DNA from: Prinia subflava
Taxonomy: Eukaryota > Chordata > Aves > Passeriformes > Cisticolidae
Length of the DNA: 64,000 nucleotides
Assembly: GCF_021018805.1 (NCBI RefSeq)
Contig: NW_026960608.1
Location: 682,001 to 746,000 of the forward strand
Direction of reading: 5' to 3'
The notes under the pieces are model-generated. The model saw nothing but the letters and a program-made list of their open reading frames with translations. It was not told the origin of the DNA and did not search any database. The position numbers were made by a program, and so were the translations under genes. This document shows, piece after piece, positions 1 through 10,004 of the stretch. Every line of letters starts with the position of its first letter. Position 1 is the first letter of the stretch.

Positions 1-3000
1 ATAGTCTCCTGGTTCTATTCCTGTCCGAATTCTGCCTAACTGTGCCTGTCGTCTAGCTACGGGATTGTTTTTCAGACAGATTTCACATTTAGACATTACT
101 GACTTGGCCATTGTTTGCATCCGTACTGAGATTAGGTATTGTCTTAACCACTTTACCAACGCCTCTGCACCCCAGTGACACTCATTATGTTTTACCTGTA
201 AAATTTCTCTCATTACCAAAGGAGGTACCACTATTTGCCCTTGTGCGGTTACATACCACCCTTCTGCGTTCTTCTGTGCCTTCAGCAATTGTGCTAGTCT
301 GTCATCTTCGATTGTATAGTTTGGCTTCAGAGGCAAATTAAATTGAGAGATATTAAGTCTTGATGGTATCAACGCCATTGTTTTCTGCACCTCTCGCGCT
401 ACCTGACGGGCTGCCCAATCTGCTTTTCGATTTCCTTCACAAATTTTGGAGTTGCCTGATTGATGTGCCTTGCAGTGCATGATTGCTACTTGTTCAGGTT
501 TTTGTACTGCATCTACCAATTGTAGGACTGCATCTTGATGTTTAATATTTGTCCCTTGGGAGGACAGCAGTCCTCTTTCTTTCCATAAAGCTCCGTGTAC
601 ATGCACTACTCCGAAGGCATATTTGGAGTCAGTCCAAATAGTCACTGTCTTCCCTTCACTCAGCTCGAGTGCTCTGGTTAATGCGATTAGTTCTGCCCTT
701 TGTGCAGACGTGTTAGGTGGTAGTGATTTTGCCTCTATTACCACATCAATTGTAGTTACCGCATATCCCGCGTATCTGGCTCCGTTCTCCATGAAGCTGC
801 TTCCATCTGTAAAGAGTTCCCACTCTGGTTGCTCCAGGGGGACATCCTTCAGATCTGTTCTTGCTGAATAAGTGTGCTCGATGACTTCTAGACAGTCATG
901 CTCTAATGGACCTTCCTCAGCTGTGGCACCTAGAAATAGAGCTGGATTCAAGAGGTTAGTTGTTTTTAGTGCAACATCATCCTGCTCAGTCAGGGTTACC
1001 TGAAACTTCATCATGCGGCTTGGAGAGAGCCAATGGCCCCCCTTTTGTTCCAGGACTGTAGTTACCATGTGTGGCACATAGACATCTATGTGTCTTCCCA
1101 TTGTGAGCTTCCTGGCTTCCTGTATCAGCAGCACGGTAGCTGCCACTGCCCGCAGACATGAAGGCCATCCGGCACTTACGTTGTCGAGTTGTTTGGAAAA
1201 GTAACCCACCGGCCTTTTCCAGCTTGCCAGTCGTTGGGTCAGGACTCCCAGTGCCAGTCGCTGCCTTTCATGCACGTACAGCTGAAAGTCTTTAGACAGA
1301 TCAGGTAACCCCAAAGCAGGAGCAGTTGTCAGTGCTTCCTTTAATTTCTGGAAGGCCTCTTTCTGTGGTTTGCCCCAGGTGAACGGCTGCGTCTTCTGAG
1401 CCTCGTACAAGGGTTTTGCAATCAGTCCATAGTCCATGATCCACAGGCGACACCACCCTGTCATTCCGAGGAAGATCCGCAGCTCGTGTAGATTCTGGGG
1501 CTCTGGAATAGCACAGATAGCTTGAATACGATTAGTACCCAGTTTTCTCTGCCCTTGTGAGATTTCACATCCCAGGTAAATCACAGTCTGTTGGGCAATT
1601 TGTGCTTTTTCTCTGGATACCTTATACCCTCCCATTCCTAATGAATTTAAGATCTCAATGGTTACCTTTATGCAGGTCATTTCTTCCTCTGTTGCAATCA
1701 AAATGTCATCTACATACTGGAGTAATAAATATTGGTCTCTTGGTACTTGCCCTTCTCTGGTCCAGATTTCCAGTTCTTTTGCCAGTTGACTTCCAAAGAG
1801 AGTGGGGGACCCCTTGTACCCCATCGGTAATCGAGTCCAGGTGAGCTGAGTTTTTCTTCCACTTTCTGGATGTTCCCACTCAAAGGCAAATAGTTTCCTA
1901 CTTTCTTGGTCAAGGGGTATACAGAAGAAAGCATCTTTTAAGTCAATTACAGTAAACCATTTATATATCCCTTTTACGGATGCTAACAATGTATAGGGAT
2001 TGGCAACCACTGGATGAATGTCTTTTGTTATTTCATTTATACCTCTTAAATCCTGTACAAGTCTATACTCACCATTGGGTTTCTTCACTGGGAAAATTGG
2101 GGTGTTGTATTCCGATTTACATTCCTCTAGAATTCGATGTTTTAAAAATTTATCAATGGTCTTTGCTATTCCCTGTCGTGCTTCTGGTTTTATAGGGTAT
2201 TGTTTGATTTGTACAGCCTTTGCTCCTTCTTTTAACTCTACATGTACCGGTTGTGCCAATTTAGATTTTCCAGGTACATCTGTTTCCCAGACAGAGGGAA
2301 TTACTGCATCTTCTACTTCTTTAGGAATATTAGAAATCGGTTTTTCTTTTATCATCAAAATCTTTCCTGTCTTAGACTCCGGAATTTTCATTACGAGTTC
2401 ACCATTCTCAAAAGTAATTACTGCCTCCAGTGCTGCCAGTAGATCGCGCCCTAAGAGCGGAGTTGGGCAGTCTGGCATGTATAAGAATTCATGGGTCAAG
2501 ATCTTATCTTCAAAGCTCAATTCTAGGGGTTGCAAAAATGGCCGTACCTCCTCCTTCTCTGTGGCTCCAATGACTGCTGCTGACTTGTTCCCGATTTGCC
2601 CCTCAAGATAATTTAGTACAGAATGTGTGGCCCCCGTGTCAATGAGAAAATCTACGTCTTTTCCTTCTAAATGCAAAGTCACCATGGGCTCCCTTGATCC
2701 TGGCTCTCTCTCATGTAAAACCATGACCCTGGCTACACCATCCAGCTGATGCTCACCACTTTGATTAAACATACTGTCTAACTGAGGCTGACCATTCTGG
2801 CTAAACCGGTTTGGACACTCCCTTTTCCAGTGTCCCTCCATCCGACAATATGCACACTGATTCAGACCTAATCTACCATGACCAGAACCTCTGCCAAAGC
2901 CACCTCTATTAACGCCACGACCACCTCTACCACGTCCCCGCCCCTGTCTCTGTAAGACTGCCAAAAGGCTTTGCCCCTGTTTCTTGACAATTTCTCTGTC

Positions 3001-4731
3001 CCTGTTATTATAAACTTTCCAGGCAACCTCTAGGAGTTTATCCAAGTTTCTTAACTCTTCACCTTCCAGTTTCTGTAGCTTTTTCCTAATATCTTCCTGT
3101 GCCTGACCCAGAAAAATAAAGGCAAGCTGAGTTCTTCCATGCTCACTGTCTACTTGAAGATCAGTATATCTTCTAGCTGCTTCCTTAAGTCTTTCTAGAA
3201 AGGCAGTGGGAGATTCTTTCTTTTCCTGTCGAATTTCATACAACTTAGACCAGTTCATACTCTTAGGTATTGCCTGTTGAACACCAACTGAAATCCACTC
3301 CTGATATCTCTTTAGCCTTAACATATCCACTCCAGAGGGGTCATTAGCATCCCACTCTGGGTCTGCAGTGGGAAAATTATAATCCAGTGTCCCTGTCACC
3401 AAACCATTTCGTATGTCTTCTCTAGCTCTTTCTCTTGCTGCTCGAAGAACCATATCTCTCTCTGTCTCATCCATCAGAGTGTCTAATATGACATGAATAT
3501 CTTCCCAATCAGGGTTCCGAGTTTTCATTATCATTTTAACCACACGAGCTACCTTATCTGGGTTTTCTCTATACGTTCCGGCTGATTGTTTCCATATAAC
3601 TAAATCAGCAGGTGAAAAGGGTACCTTTACAAAGACGGGTCCATTAGTTCCCACCCCTTGCCTTAGTGGTGCAATAATCGTTCTCTTTTGTTTGCCTGAT
3701 TTTAATATACCCTTTCCTGCCTGAGGCCACTCCAGGGCCAGTTTTCCTCGTGTTCGGTGAGCTACTGGGGCGTCTAGTTCATTTGCTTCACTGTCACTAC
3801 TTTCCATTCTATCTGTCTTCTTCACATTCCCCCTTTGCTTCCGCCTCACAATCACATCCTGGACAGGTGAATCTGGGAGGCGGGGATACAGGGGGGCAGA
3901 CGGGACAGAAGCTGGTGAAGGAGGTGTAGGTGGGAGCGGAGGGTACCCTTGAGCTGGTGTTAGAGGGGGGATAAATCTTTCAGCGGGTGTGGGCGGGGGA
4001 GCAGGATAGCTTTGGGCAGGTGTATGTGGAGAAGGGGGGGTTCTCTGAGCAGGCGGAGGAGGGACAGGCACCTGGGCAGGCGGAGGAGGGGCAAGCGGAG
4101 GAGCGGCTGGCACAGGCAGAGGAGGATAATTACCTTCAGCAGACAAAGGTGGGGGTGAAACATATTGTGCTGGCGCGAGCGAGGGGGGTGTAAGAGAATC
4201 AGGTGGGGTCAGGGTGAGTGGGGTAGAACTTGGTGTTGAGGGGGCCGTGGTGGTTCCGGGAGCCATGGGAGATACCAATAATTCCGATTCCAGTTCATCT
4301 CTTTTTTCCCCTAAAATTTCACTTAAAACTGCATGTTCCATACAATGCTTATTTTGGACGCAAGCCAGACACTTATTATTCTCAAGCTTCATTGCTTTCA
4401 TTTTGTCAAGCCACAAAACCGGTTTCTCAAGCAAGCACAGAAATAAGTCAATATATGGTAATTGTTCTACCCTTCCATCTTGTGTACAAAGCGATCTAAG
4501 TTGCATAATAACCTTCACATCAAAAGACCCGTTTTTCGGCCACCTCTGATTTTCAGGCAAAGCGTATTTTGGCCAGTGAACATTACAATATTCAATCAAC
4601 TTATCTTTCCGTAATTCCTGACCGAAGTTCCCCTCTTTCCAATGTGCCAACAAACAACCCAACGGAGAAGAACTTGGTATAGAGGCATTATTGCTGCCCA
4701 AAACCTCTTTTAACCCTTTTAGTTTCTCCAT
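1..4731 (-). CDS. gag-pro-pol: Gag-Pro-Pol polyprotein of ERV-A, one open frame, C-terminus outside the window
   Basis: The first in-frame ATG is at 4731 and the frame stays open to base 1 (1577 codons). I checked the gag-pro junction and the protease-to-integrase part codon by codon. Order of parts: a matrix-like N-terminus without a glycine at position 2, so no myristoylation signal; a long proline-rich segment ending in PSAP (277-280) overlapped by LYPRLP (281-286), late-domain motifs; capsid; an arginine/glycine-rich stretch and one zinc knuckle C626-C629-H634-C639; protease active site DTGA at 698-701; reverse transcriptase YVDD at 1006-1009; RNase H with Asp 1309 and TDSK Asp 1368; integrase zinc-binding H1515, H1519, C1549, C1552. 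Gammaretroviruses usually separate gag from pol with a readthrough UAG; none is present here. The integrase core lies beyond the edge. Function of this copy is unknown. Confidence 0.92.
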   Translation of the reverse strand, partial: MEKLKGLKEVLGSNNASIPSSSPLGCLLAHWKEGNFGQELRKDKLIEYCNVHWPKYALPENQRWPKNGSFDVKVIMQLRSLCTQDGRVEQLPYIDLFLCLLEKPVLWLDKMKAMKLENNKCLACVQNKHCMEHAVLSEILGEKRDELESELLVSPMAPGTTTAPSTPSSTPLTLTPPDSLTPPSLAPAQYVSPPPLSAEGNYPPLPVPAAPPLAPPPPAQVPVPPPPAQRTPPSPHTPAQSYPAPPPTPAERFIPPLTPAQGYPPLPPTPPSPASVPSAPLYPRLPDSPVQDVIVRRKQRGNVKKTDRMESSDSEANELDAPVAHRTRGKLALEWPQAGKGILKSGKQKRTIIAPLRQGVGTNGPVFVKVPFSPADLVIWKQSAGTYRENPDKVARVVKMIMKTRNPDWEDIHVILDTLMDETERDMVLRAARERAREDIRNGLVTGTLDYNFPTADPEWDANDPSGVDMLRLKRYQEWISVGVQQAIPKSMNWSKLYEIRQEKKESPTAFLERLKEAARRYTDLQVDSEHGRTQLAFIFLGQAQEDIRKKLQKLEGEELRNLDKLLEVAWKVYNNRDREIVKKQGQSLLAVLQRQGRGRGRGGRGVNRGGFGRGSGHGRLGLNQCAYCRMEGHWKRECPNRFSQNGQPQLDSMFNQSGEHQLDGVARVMVLHEREPGSREPMVTLHLEGKDVDFLIDTGATHSVLNYLEGQIGNKSAAVIGATEKEEVRPFLQPLELSFEDKILTHEFLYMPDCPTPLLGRDLLAALEAVITFENGELVMKIPESKTGKILMIKEKPISNIPKEVEDAVIPSVWETDVPGKSKLAQPVHVELKEGAKAVQIKQYPIKPEARQGIAKTIDKFLKHRILEECKSEYNTPIFPVKKPNGEYRLVQDLRGINEITKDIHPVVANPYTLLASVKGIYKWFTVIDLKDAFFCIPLDQESRKLFAFEWEHPESGRKTQLTWTRLPMGYKGSPTLFGSQLAKELEIWTREGQVPRDQYLLLQYVDDILIATEEEMTCIKVTIEILNSLGMGGYKVSREKAQIAQQTVIYLGCEISQGQRKLGTNRIQAICAIPEPQNLHELRIFLGMTGWCRLWIMDYGLIAKPLYEAQKTQPFTWGKPQKEAFQKLKEALTTAPALGLPDLSKDFQLYVHERQRLALGVLTQRLASWKRPVGYFSKQLDNVSAGWPSCLRAVAATVLLIQEARKLTMGRHIDVYVPHMVTTVLEQKGGHWLSPSRMMKFQVTLTEQDDVALKTTNLLNPALFLGATAEEGPLEHDCLEVIEHTYSARTDLKDVPLEQPEWELFTDGSSFMENGARYAGYAVTTIDVVIEAKSLPPNTSAQRAELIALTRALELSEGKTVTIWTDSKYAFGVVHVHGALWKERGLLSSQGTNIKHQDAVLQLVDAVQKPEQVAIMHCKAHQSGNSKICEGNRKADWAARQVAREVQKTMALIPSRLNISQFNLPLKPNYTIEDDRLAQLLKAQKNAEGWYVTAQGQIVVPPLVMREILQVKHNECHWGAEALVKWLRQYLISVRMQTMAKSVMSKCEICLKNNPVARRQAQLGRIRTGIEPGDY

Positions 4732-4732
4732 A

Positions 4733-4960
4733 TTACAGATACATAAAAACCACAGATGCCGAACCTGCAACGCTTTCGCGATGTCTGATGGACGGCTGCC
4801 TAGGCAATACCACCAGGAATTCCTTTTGCCCAACCAAGCGTAGCTTTCGCTGCGTCTTAATGGCAGGCCCCCAGATCAGAGAATAAAGAACCTTACCTCT
4901 CACCAGGGGTCGTTGTGAGCGGCGAGGGTCGCAGCTCCGATGGGCTCCCCGAGAAATCAC
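4733..4960 (-). CDS. Upstream ORF in the ERV-A leader, ending one base before gag
   Basis: This 75-codon frame starts with ATG at 4960 and stops with TAA at 4735-4733; the gag ATG is at 4731-4729, leaving a one-base gap. It has no recognisable domain and is arginine-rich at its start. The splice donor at 4891-4898 lies inside it, so it would exist only in unspliced RNA. The close stop-start spacing could allow termination and re-initiation, but whether it is translated is unknown. Confidence 0.3.
   Translation of the reverse strand: MISRGAHRSCDPRRSQRPLVRGKVLYSLIWGPAIKTQRKLRLVGQKEFLVVLPRQPSIRHRESVAGSASVVFMYL
4891..4898 (-). promoter_or_regulatory. Candidate retroviral major splice donor in the ERV-A leader
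   Basis: The - strand reads AG|GTAAGG here, a near-perfect vertebrate 5' splice site, between the primer site and the gag start. This is where simple retroviruses place the donor used for the env mRNA. No acceptor can be checked because env lies outside the window. Confidence 0.55.
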
Positions 4961-5014
4961 CCGGTGCCGGCTGGAGCGTGATCGGGTCGCGGGGTCCTGG
5001 CTGCGCCCACAAGG

Positions 5015-5032
5015 TCCCGTCCTGGGTCGCCA
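5015..5032 (-). other. Primer-binding site of ERV-A
   Basis: Four bases inside the LTR end, the - strand reads TGGCGACCCAGGACGGGA, beginning with the TGG that pairs with a tRNA CCA end. The first eight bases fit an arginine tRNA 3' end. The rest fits less well, so the primer tRNA is not assigned with certainty. Confidence 0.6.
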
Positions 5033-5036
5033 AAAA

Positions 5037-5428
5037 TGTTAGCGTAGGAAAACATATAACCACACAAAGGCGATCATATGCGGTTCTTTATTCCAGCGCG
5101 CGGGACACAGGGGTGATAATACACCCAAATCTGATGTCCAAAGGATACAGAGTTGATTCGTGATTTTTATAGTTTAAATTATACACATGTTAACTAACCC
5201 CCGCCCCTAGATACTGATTATCCTATTCCTTAGTTACTATCTTAAATCATACCTTCGCTTCTACCCTGATCCACACTTGATTTGGTTAAAACAATAGCAT
5301 GGAGCTGTTTACAGAAGCTGACGCTTGTTCCAAGCTAGCTGCGTCAAGTTCCAGTTGTACGTTCTCTACTTTCCTCCCCCTACACATTACTCAATCCAGA
5401 AATTATATTTTTTAACCCTCCACCAACA
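5037..5428 (-). repeat. 5' LTR of ERV-A
   Basis: On the - strand the LTR starts TGTTGG (5428) and ends CTAACA (5037). A TATA-like TATAAAAA lies near 5164-5171 and a poly(A) signal AATAAA at 5092-5087, in the expected U3-R-U5 order. The primer site follows directly at its inner edge. The outer boundary rests on the TG/CA rule only, because the second LTR is outside the window. Confidence 0.85.
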
Positions 5429-6098
5429 ATTTGAGAGGTGCTTCTTTGAAGACATATGATTTGAGAACTTGAATTAAATACAGCAGATGTCAGTAAATGG
5501 TAGATTAGGAGTGTTAATTATGCTCTGAATTATGATGCCCTTATATTTGATTATACATATATCTTAGCACCATTACATATATACATATGTATACATATTA
5601 CATATATACATATATATATTTTCATCTTACTGATCAAAAAATGAACTTTATTTCATAGGACAAATTGCCATTTTTAAGTGTGACATAAGCGTTCCTTAAA
5701 TAAAATGTGATATCTTTTTTGGTATTTATAGGATCTTATGGATCTTATGGAAGGAATTTATCTAATGTAATTTGGTTTGGAGAATTAACTCTTCAATGAC
5801 TGAAGTAAAATGAATACTGCCTTGTGTTAATACTTCAATTAATATAACATGAAATACTATTCTCTTCTTTCAATTACTCACTGCAAAGATCCTATTCATA
5901 AGCATGTTCTTTTAATTTGGTGCAAGATTGCAAGTCATTACTAGTACACACATAACAATCGTTGTGACAGGGATGAATGACATGACTGGTAGAACGCCAG
6001 CTAGCTCTGATTCCCGGCTGTGCCAAGGGCCGTTCCCAAATCTGCCAGCAGATTCAGGTAATGGTGCAGATCAAGGCTGTTCTTCTACGGCAAACAGA
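5429..6098. other. Intergenic DNA, AT-rich, no gene seen
   Basis: No convincing coding signal. It contains an ATACAT-type low-complexity tract at about 5573-5620. Otherwise it is ordinary AT-rich vertebrate spacer between ERV-A and the LTR-like block. Confidence 0.6.
5573..5620. repeat. ATACAT/TATA simple repeat
   Basis: Imperfect tandem runs of ACATAT and ATACAT, visible by eye. It is low-complexity DNA with no further feature. Confidence 0.8.
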
Positions 6099-6235
6099 TG
6101 TTGCTGTGTCTAGACTTCAGAGCAAGGACTAGAGAAGACTTTTTTCCATATGGATCTCAGAGACATTTATTCCCCAAGACGAGGGGGGACGAAAAAGAGC
6201 AGGAGACAAAGCCCGTGCCCGCTTTTAAAACCAAG

Positions 6236-6273
<38 letters not shown>

Positions 6274-6505
6274 GAAACAAGCAGGTGATTGGTCCCAGGA
6301 CAGATGGACAGGGGTTTTTCCATAACATAGGGCAGGGTCAGGGGAAAGATGGACAGCTGACCGAAGCTTCTAGGGACAGGCCAGGGGTAGGAGAGGTAGA
6401 CAAAGAGACAAAGGAGGAGACATGTTTGGACAGCACCTGACCCATCAAGCAGGGGGAAACAGGGAAGAACCATTGAGATACAGAACTCAAAACAGCTTAA
6501 CAAAA
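6099..6505 (-). repeat. LTR-like element containing a GT microsatellite
   Basis: Read on the - strand it has TTTAAAAGC (TATA-like, about 6220-6230) followed by AATAAA at 6171-6166. That spacing is typical of a retroviral U3-R region. Candidate ends are TGTTAAGC on the right and a CA end at 6099. I could not find a target duplication, so the boundaries are approximate and the family is unknown. Confidence 0.4.
6239..6274. repeat. (TG)n microsatellite
   Basis: About 18 TG units with one interruption (CG). The small reading frames crossing it on both strands are artefacts of the repeat. Confidence 0.95.
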
Positions 6506-8019
6506 ACCCACCACCATAGATGAACAGTGGCTTTCCAAGAACTATGAGAGACCTTTGTGTGTTGATGATTCACTTCCTCACCAAATGTCCAAATTTGCTC
6601 TTCTTGTCCAGCATTCATTTGTCACCCTGGTCACAGCAGGTTTACACTGCAGAGATCATCATATCCAAATCTGCACTGCACATCCTGGAATAGGAATTCT
6701 CTGTGCAACAGAAGCTCTTGCTCCTTTTGGTACAGAAACCTGATAATGGAATTCATTTATATCAGTTGCTCAGAAGCTGTTTCTACTTTTTTTTTTCTTT
6801 TTTTCCAGAAATGTCTGGTTCCCTGAGGCAAGAAAAGTGAGGCTGAAAAGTGAAAGTTAGCGTAGTTTGCAAATGAGGGCAAACATTAGCGGGGCCACAC
6901 CTTGCCTTGAGACTAATTTTTGTTTTTGAAGGCAAGATACTGCATCAATGCATTATCTGTTAATAATTTTATGAGGTACACAATGTCCTATGCTATTTAT
7001 CACTCAAGTTTCATATTGCTTATCAATAACTTCAGAAATGGCAACAAATTGGGCTTTGGCAGATTATTTTCAGTTGACTAACTGGTGGCTCAAGGAATTA
7101 ATCACTTCTTTAGCTAACAGATTTCTCTTAACATGGCAGGCAGGGAAGCATGGTGTGAAGCAGATATATTTATTAAACCATCTTTCAGTTCTGACAGGGA
7201 AGCAACAAAACATTCCCACCTTAAGTTTGATACCCTTTCTTGCATAAAGTTGGTCTGTTCAAAACCACTTGGAGACGTGCTACTTTTGTTTTGGTTGATT
7301 TTGACACTTGCTTCCACACAAGCTTATTAAGGTCCAACAATCAGTGAGTCACAAGAAATAATATCCCTCTTCTCTTCCTGTGTAGGTATGGTGCTCCTCC
7401 ACACATCCTTCAGCTTACAACAGCTGTTTTTCCTGGTGAAATTTTGTATTTATTTCCATGTGACTTGATAAGGCAACTGTTCCTACTGTGAACTCAGTCA
7501 CTGTTAATTGTCCAAGCCTGGGCTTGGACATCATCCTGGGCTTCTAAAAACTATCCATTGGTTCCATCCAGAGAAAATACCATGAAAATGCTTTAGTAAT
7601 GATTTAAAATTTGTTGACTTATCATTCTGGTGCCATGCAAGAACTAAGAGCATGATTTTAGACTTGGGCAACTCTAAAAGGAGTGTTTTATGAATTTGTG
7701 TTCTAAATTGAAGTTGGCCATCTGATACCCTGATGTTGTGGAAACGATTCTTTTTTTCTGTGCTTATCTGGAAAGGTGTTTCCCTTCTTTCATTGCTTAG
7801 GTATGAGCTTAAATAGTAGCACTCCAAGGCTACAGTAAAAAAAGGTGTATATCACATATTGCACGGAATATCACTAGCAACAAGTAAAAATAAGCCGTAG
7901 TAGAGAAAATGCGAATAAAACAAATATGGCAGCACACGTTTTCAAACAGAAGGATATGTGGAAGGATACTGGTGTGGAAAAGACGTCAGTAACCACATCG
8001 CCTTACTCCCCATGACACA
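6506..8019. other. Intergenic DNA upstream of the CpG island, no gene seen
   Basis: AT-rich sequence with only short chance frames. No exon, RNA gene or repeat family was recognised. It runs directly into the CpG island. Confidence 0.5.
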
Positions 8020-8770
8020 GGTTCCTATTCGCGCGGAAGCCGCAGACAGAAGCTCCCGACTGCGCAGACTGACATTTCTCGAAACCCGAACTCGTGGGGG
8101 CCGCAAGGCGAGGGGGCACTGGCAGGGCGGGGGTAGCGGGGAGCCCGTGCCCCGCTCGCAGCCCGCGGCGCCCCGCGCCTCCGGCGATCTCCGCGCAGGG
8201 GCCGCTCCGCTCCGCGCCGCTCGGCGGGACGAGCACGGCTCTGCCCTGCCCGGCCCGGCGGGTCCACCGCCCCCGCCCCGCCGCCGCCCTGATTGGGCCC
8301 GCGGGGAGGCCCCTCCCGCCGGGCCCCGCCGCCGGCGCACCGCGCCCGCTCCCAAAATACACTTTGGCAGCGCCGGGGAGCGGGAGTGGCGCTTGCCCAG
8401 AGCTCCTTGGTAGGGCTGCGGCCGTGGGCACCCCGCGCCATGGTGAGTGACGGAGGCAAGCAGGCAGGCAGGGAGGGAGCAAGCGAACGGTGCCTCGGGC
8501 GCGGAGAGGGGCGGCGGGGACCCTGGACAGCGCTGGGACGGGGCGCCCGGCCGGGACTGCGGGGCGCTCGGGGCGCGGCCGGGGCCGGGGCTCTCTCCGG
8601 CCGGGCGTTGATCGGTGCCGAGCCCCGGGATCGGGAAGCCATCTCCCCTCAGCGCCGCGAGCCCCGTGTGCGCCGTGCCCCGAGCCAGATACGGGCGTGA
8701 GCGGAACAGGCATCGATTCGGGGCTGGAAGCGCTCTGGGAGCCCGTTGAGGGCTCCAGCCACGAGGGGTA
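8020..8770 (+). promoter_or_regulatory. CpG island, probable GUCY1A1 promoter
   Basis: An abrupt GC-rich, CpG-dense block in otherwise AT-rich DNA. It holds tandem GC boxes (CCCCGCCCCG, about 8272-8281) and an inverted CCAAT box (ATTGG, 8292-8296). About 150 bases downstream lies a consensus splice donor on the + strand. This is the usual layout of a TATA-less vertebrate promoter. Assignment to GUCY1A1 is inference: it is the only host gene seen, it is on the same strand, and the nearest coding exon is 38 kb away. The reading frames inside are GC-driven shadows. Confidence 0.7.
8370..8442 (+). other. GUCY1A1: Candidate non-coding first exon of GUCY1A1
   Basis: Transcription is guessed to start near 8370, about 75 bases after the CCAAT box. 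The exon would end CCATG|GTGAGT, with the donor at 8443. A second good donor, TTAG|GTAAGG, lies at 8879, so a longer exon is possible. No RNA evidence is available; start and use are inferred. Confidence 0.4.
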
Positions 8771-9998
8771 CCTCCGGCGGCCTTTGTGCATTGTGAGGCT
8801 TTCTAAGAATTCGCGAACTGCTGGTGCTCGTCAAGCTAATTAAACCCATTCAGGCTGCTGTTACTGCGTTATGCTTAGGTAAGGTTTCTTATCCGGTTTT
8901 CAGAGCAATTTATATCATTCCACCTCATGACTTACACACAAACCTTATATTTCATCACATATTTGATGCTCTAACAATAACTTCATCTCTGTATCTACTA
9001 TTCCAATAATTTCTTTTTCCTAGGAAGAATAAATGAACCCCCAAACTGTGTTGCATTCATGATGATTAGCAGTTTTTCAGTCAATTTTCTCCCTCTTCTT
9101 TCCATTTTTTCAAGACTTTAGGCTTGTAATCCCTTTTCTGAGTGAACAGGTTTGTTTCTGTGGCTAAAGCTCAGTGACCATTACTAGCCTACGTTTATAA
9201 TTCCCTTTATAAAATCATTGCTATCTATAATCATAAGACCCTTGAAAAGTTTTTCTCATATATAAAGGAGTGCTTTTGTACGTCTTTTATACATCTTTTA
9301 TGCATTTTATGTCCTGTCTCAAGCTTGATCTAGCGCTACTTCTAAAATGGCTCCATTTTCCAGAGCTGATCGCTTATTCTGTGGATGTAGTAAGATGGCT
9401 TTTTAAGTTCGAAGGGTGATTTAACAGGGAAAAAGTCATCAGCAAGGATGCAGTGTGTCTGCAATGCTGTATTTGGGCTTTTTACTTCCACTGGACTACA
9501 GGTTACACTGTGCTGCATGTAGGTTGGTCTAAAGAGAGATGGTCAAACATTTGCTATTTGGAATACTAGTAGGAAAACCAAAATTTTTATTCACTCAGAT
9601 TTTCCATTATTAAGTCTAAGAATACAGAGCTACAGAAAAATGTAACAGAGGAATTTTTCATAATAAGTGTAAGAGTTTAATTATACTTGTATGAATAGAA
9701 CAAAGTGTTTTACTTATTTGGAAGTGGTCTAATCTTAGAATTTTTCCTAAAAGGAAAGTCTCAATGGAGCCACTCCCTTTTCTTGTAGTTAAAATTAAAA
9801 TGATTTGTTTCCAAACAACAAAAAGTAGTAATAATTAAACATACACTTTAAATCATATAAATGGATCTACTACTTTTCTAGGGTCAGGAACAAAAGGTGG
9901 TGACAGCCTGTACTGGGAAAAGATTCCTGTAACAGACTATTTTACATAATTAATCAGAGAAGATAAGCAATTCGGGAATCCAGAGAATGTGTGCAAAT
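8771..9998 (+). other. Start of presumed GUCY1A1 intron 1, nothing recognised
   Basis: AT-rich intronic sequence between the CpG island and ERV-B. No exon, RNA gene or named repeat was seen. Confidence 0.5.
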
Positions 9999-10004
9999 GT
10001 ATTA

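Larger units (their letters stand above)
1..5428 (-). mobile_element. ERV-A: gamma-type (class I-like) provirus, 5' part, runs off the left edge
   Basis: Reading the - strand from 5428 downward there is a 392-bp LTR (TG...CA ends), a primer-binding site, a leader of about 300 bases with a strong splice donor, and then one long gag-pro-pol frame. A single CCHC zinc knuckle, a PSAP/LYP late-domain cluster, a YVDD reverse transcriptase motif and gag and pol in the same frame all fit gammaretrovirus-like (class I) elements. The 3' part of pol, env and the second LTR would lie left of the window, so target duplication and LTR divergence cannot be assessed. The absence of any stop in 1577 codons suggests a young copy. 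Confidence 0.93.

Noticed and set aside
2018..2611. A 197-residue + strand frame
   Set aside because: Antisense to the protease/RT part of ERV-A, which has clear catalytic motifs on the other strand.
3960..4549. Proline- or leucine-rich frames around 4.0-4.5 kb
   Set aside because: Other-phase and other-strand readings of the Pro-rich segment of ERV-A gag.
6098..6503. Frames crossing the TG repeat (runs of CVCV or HTHT)
   Set aside because: Artefact of translating a dinucleotide repeat.
7942..8849. Long overlapping frames on both strands in the CpG island
   Set aside because: GC-rich DNA has few stops. The frames overlap in several phases, are Arg/Pro/Ala-rich and show no domain. They are shadows of a promoter.
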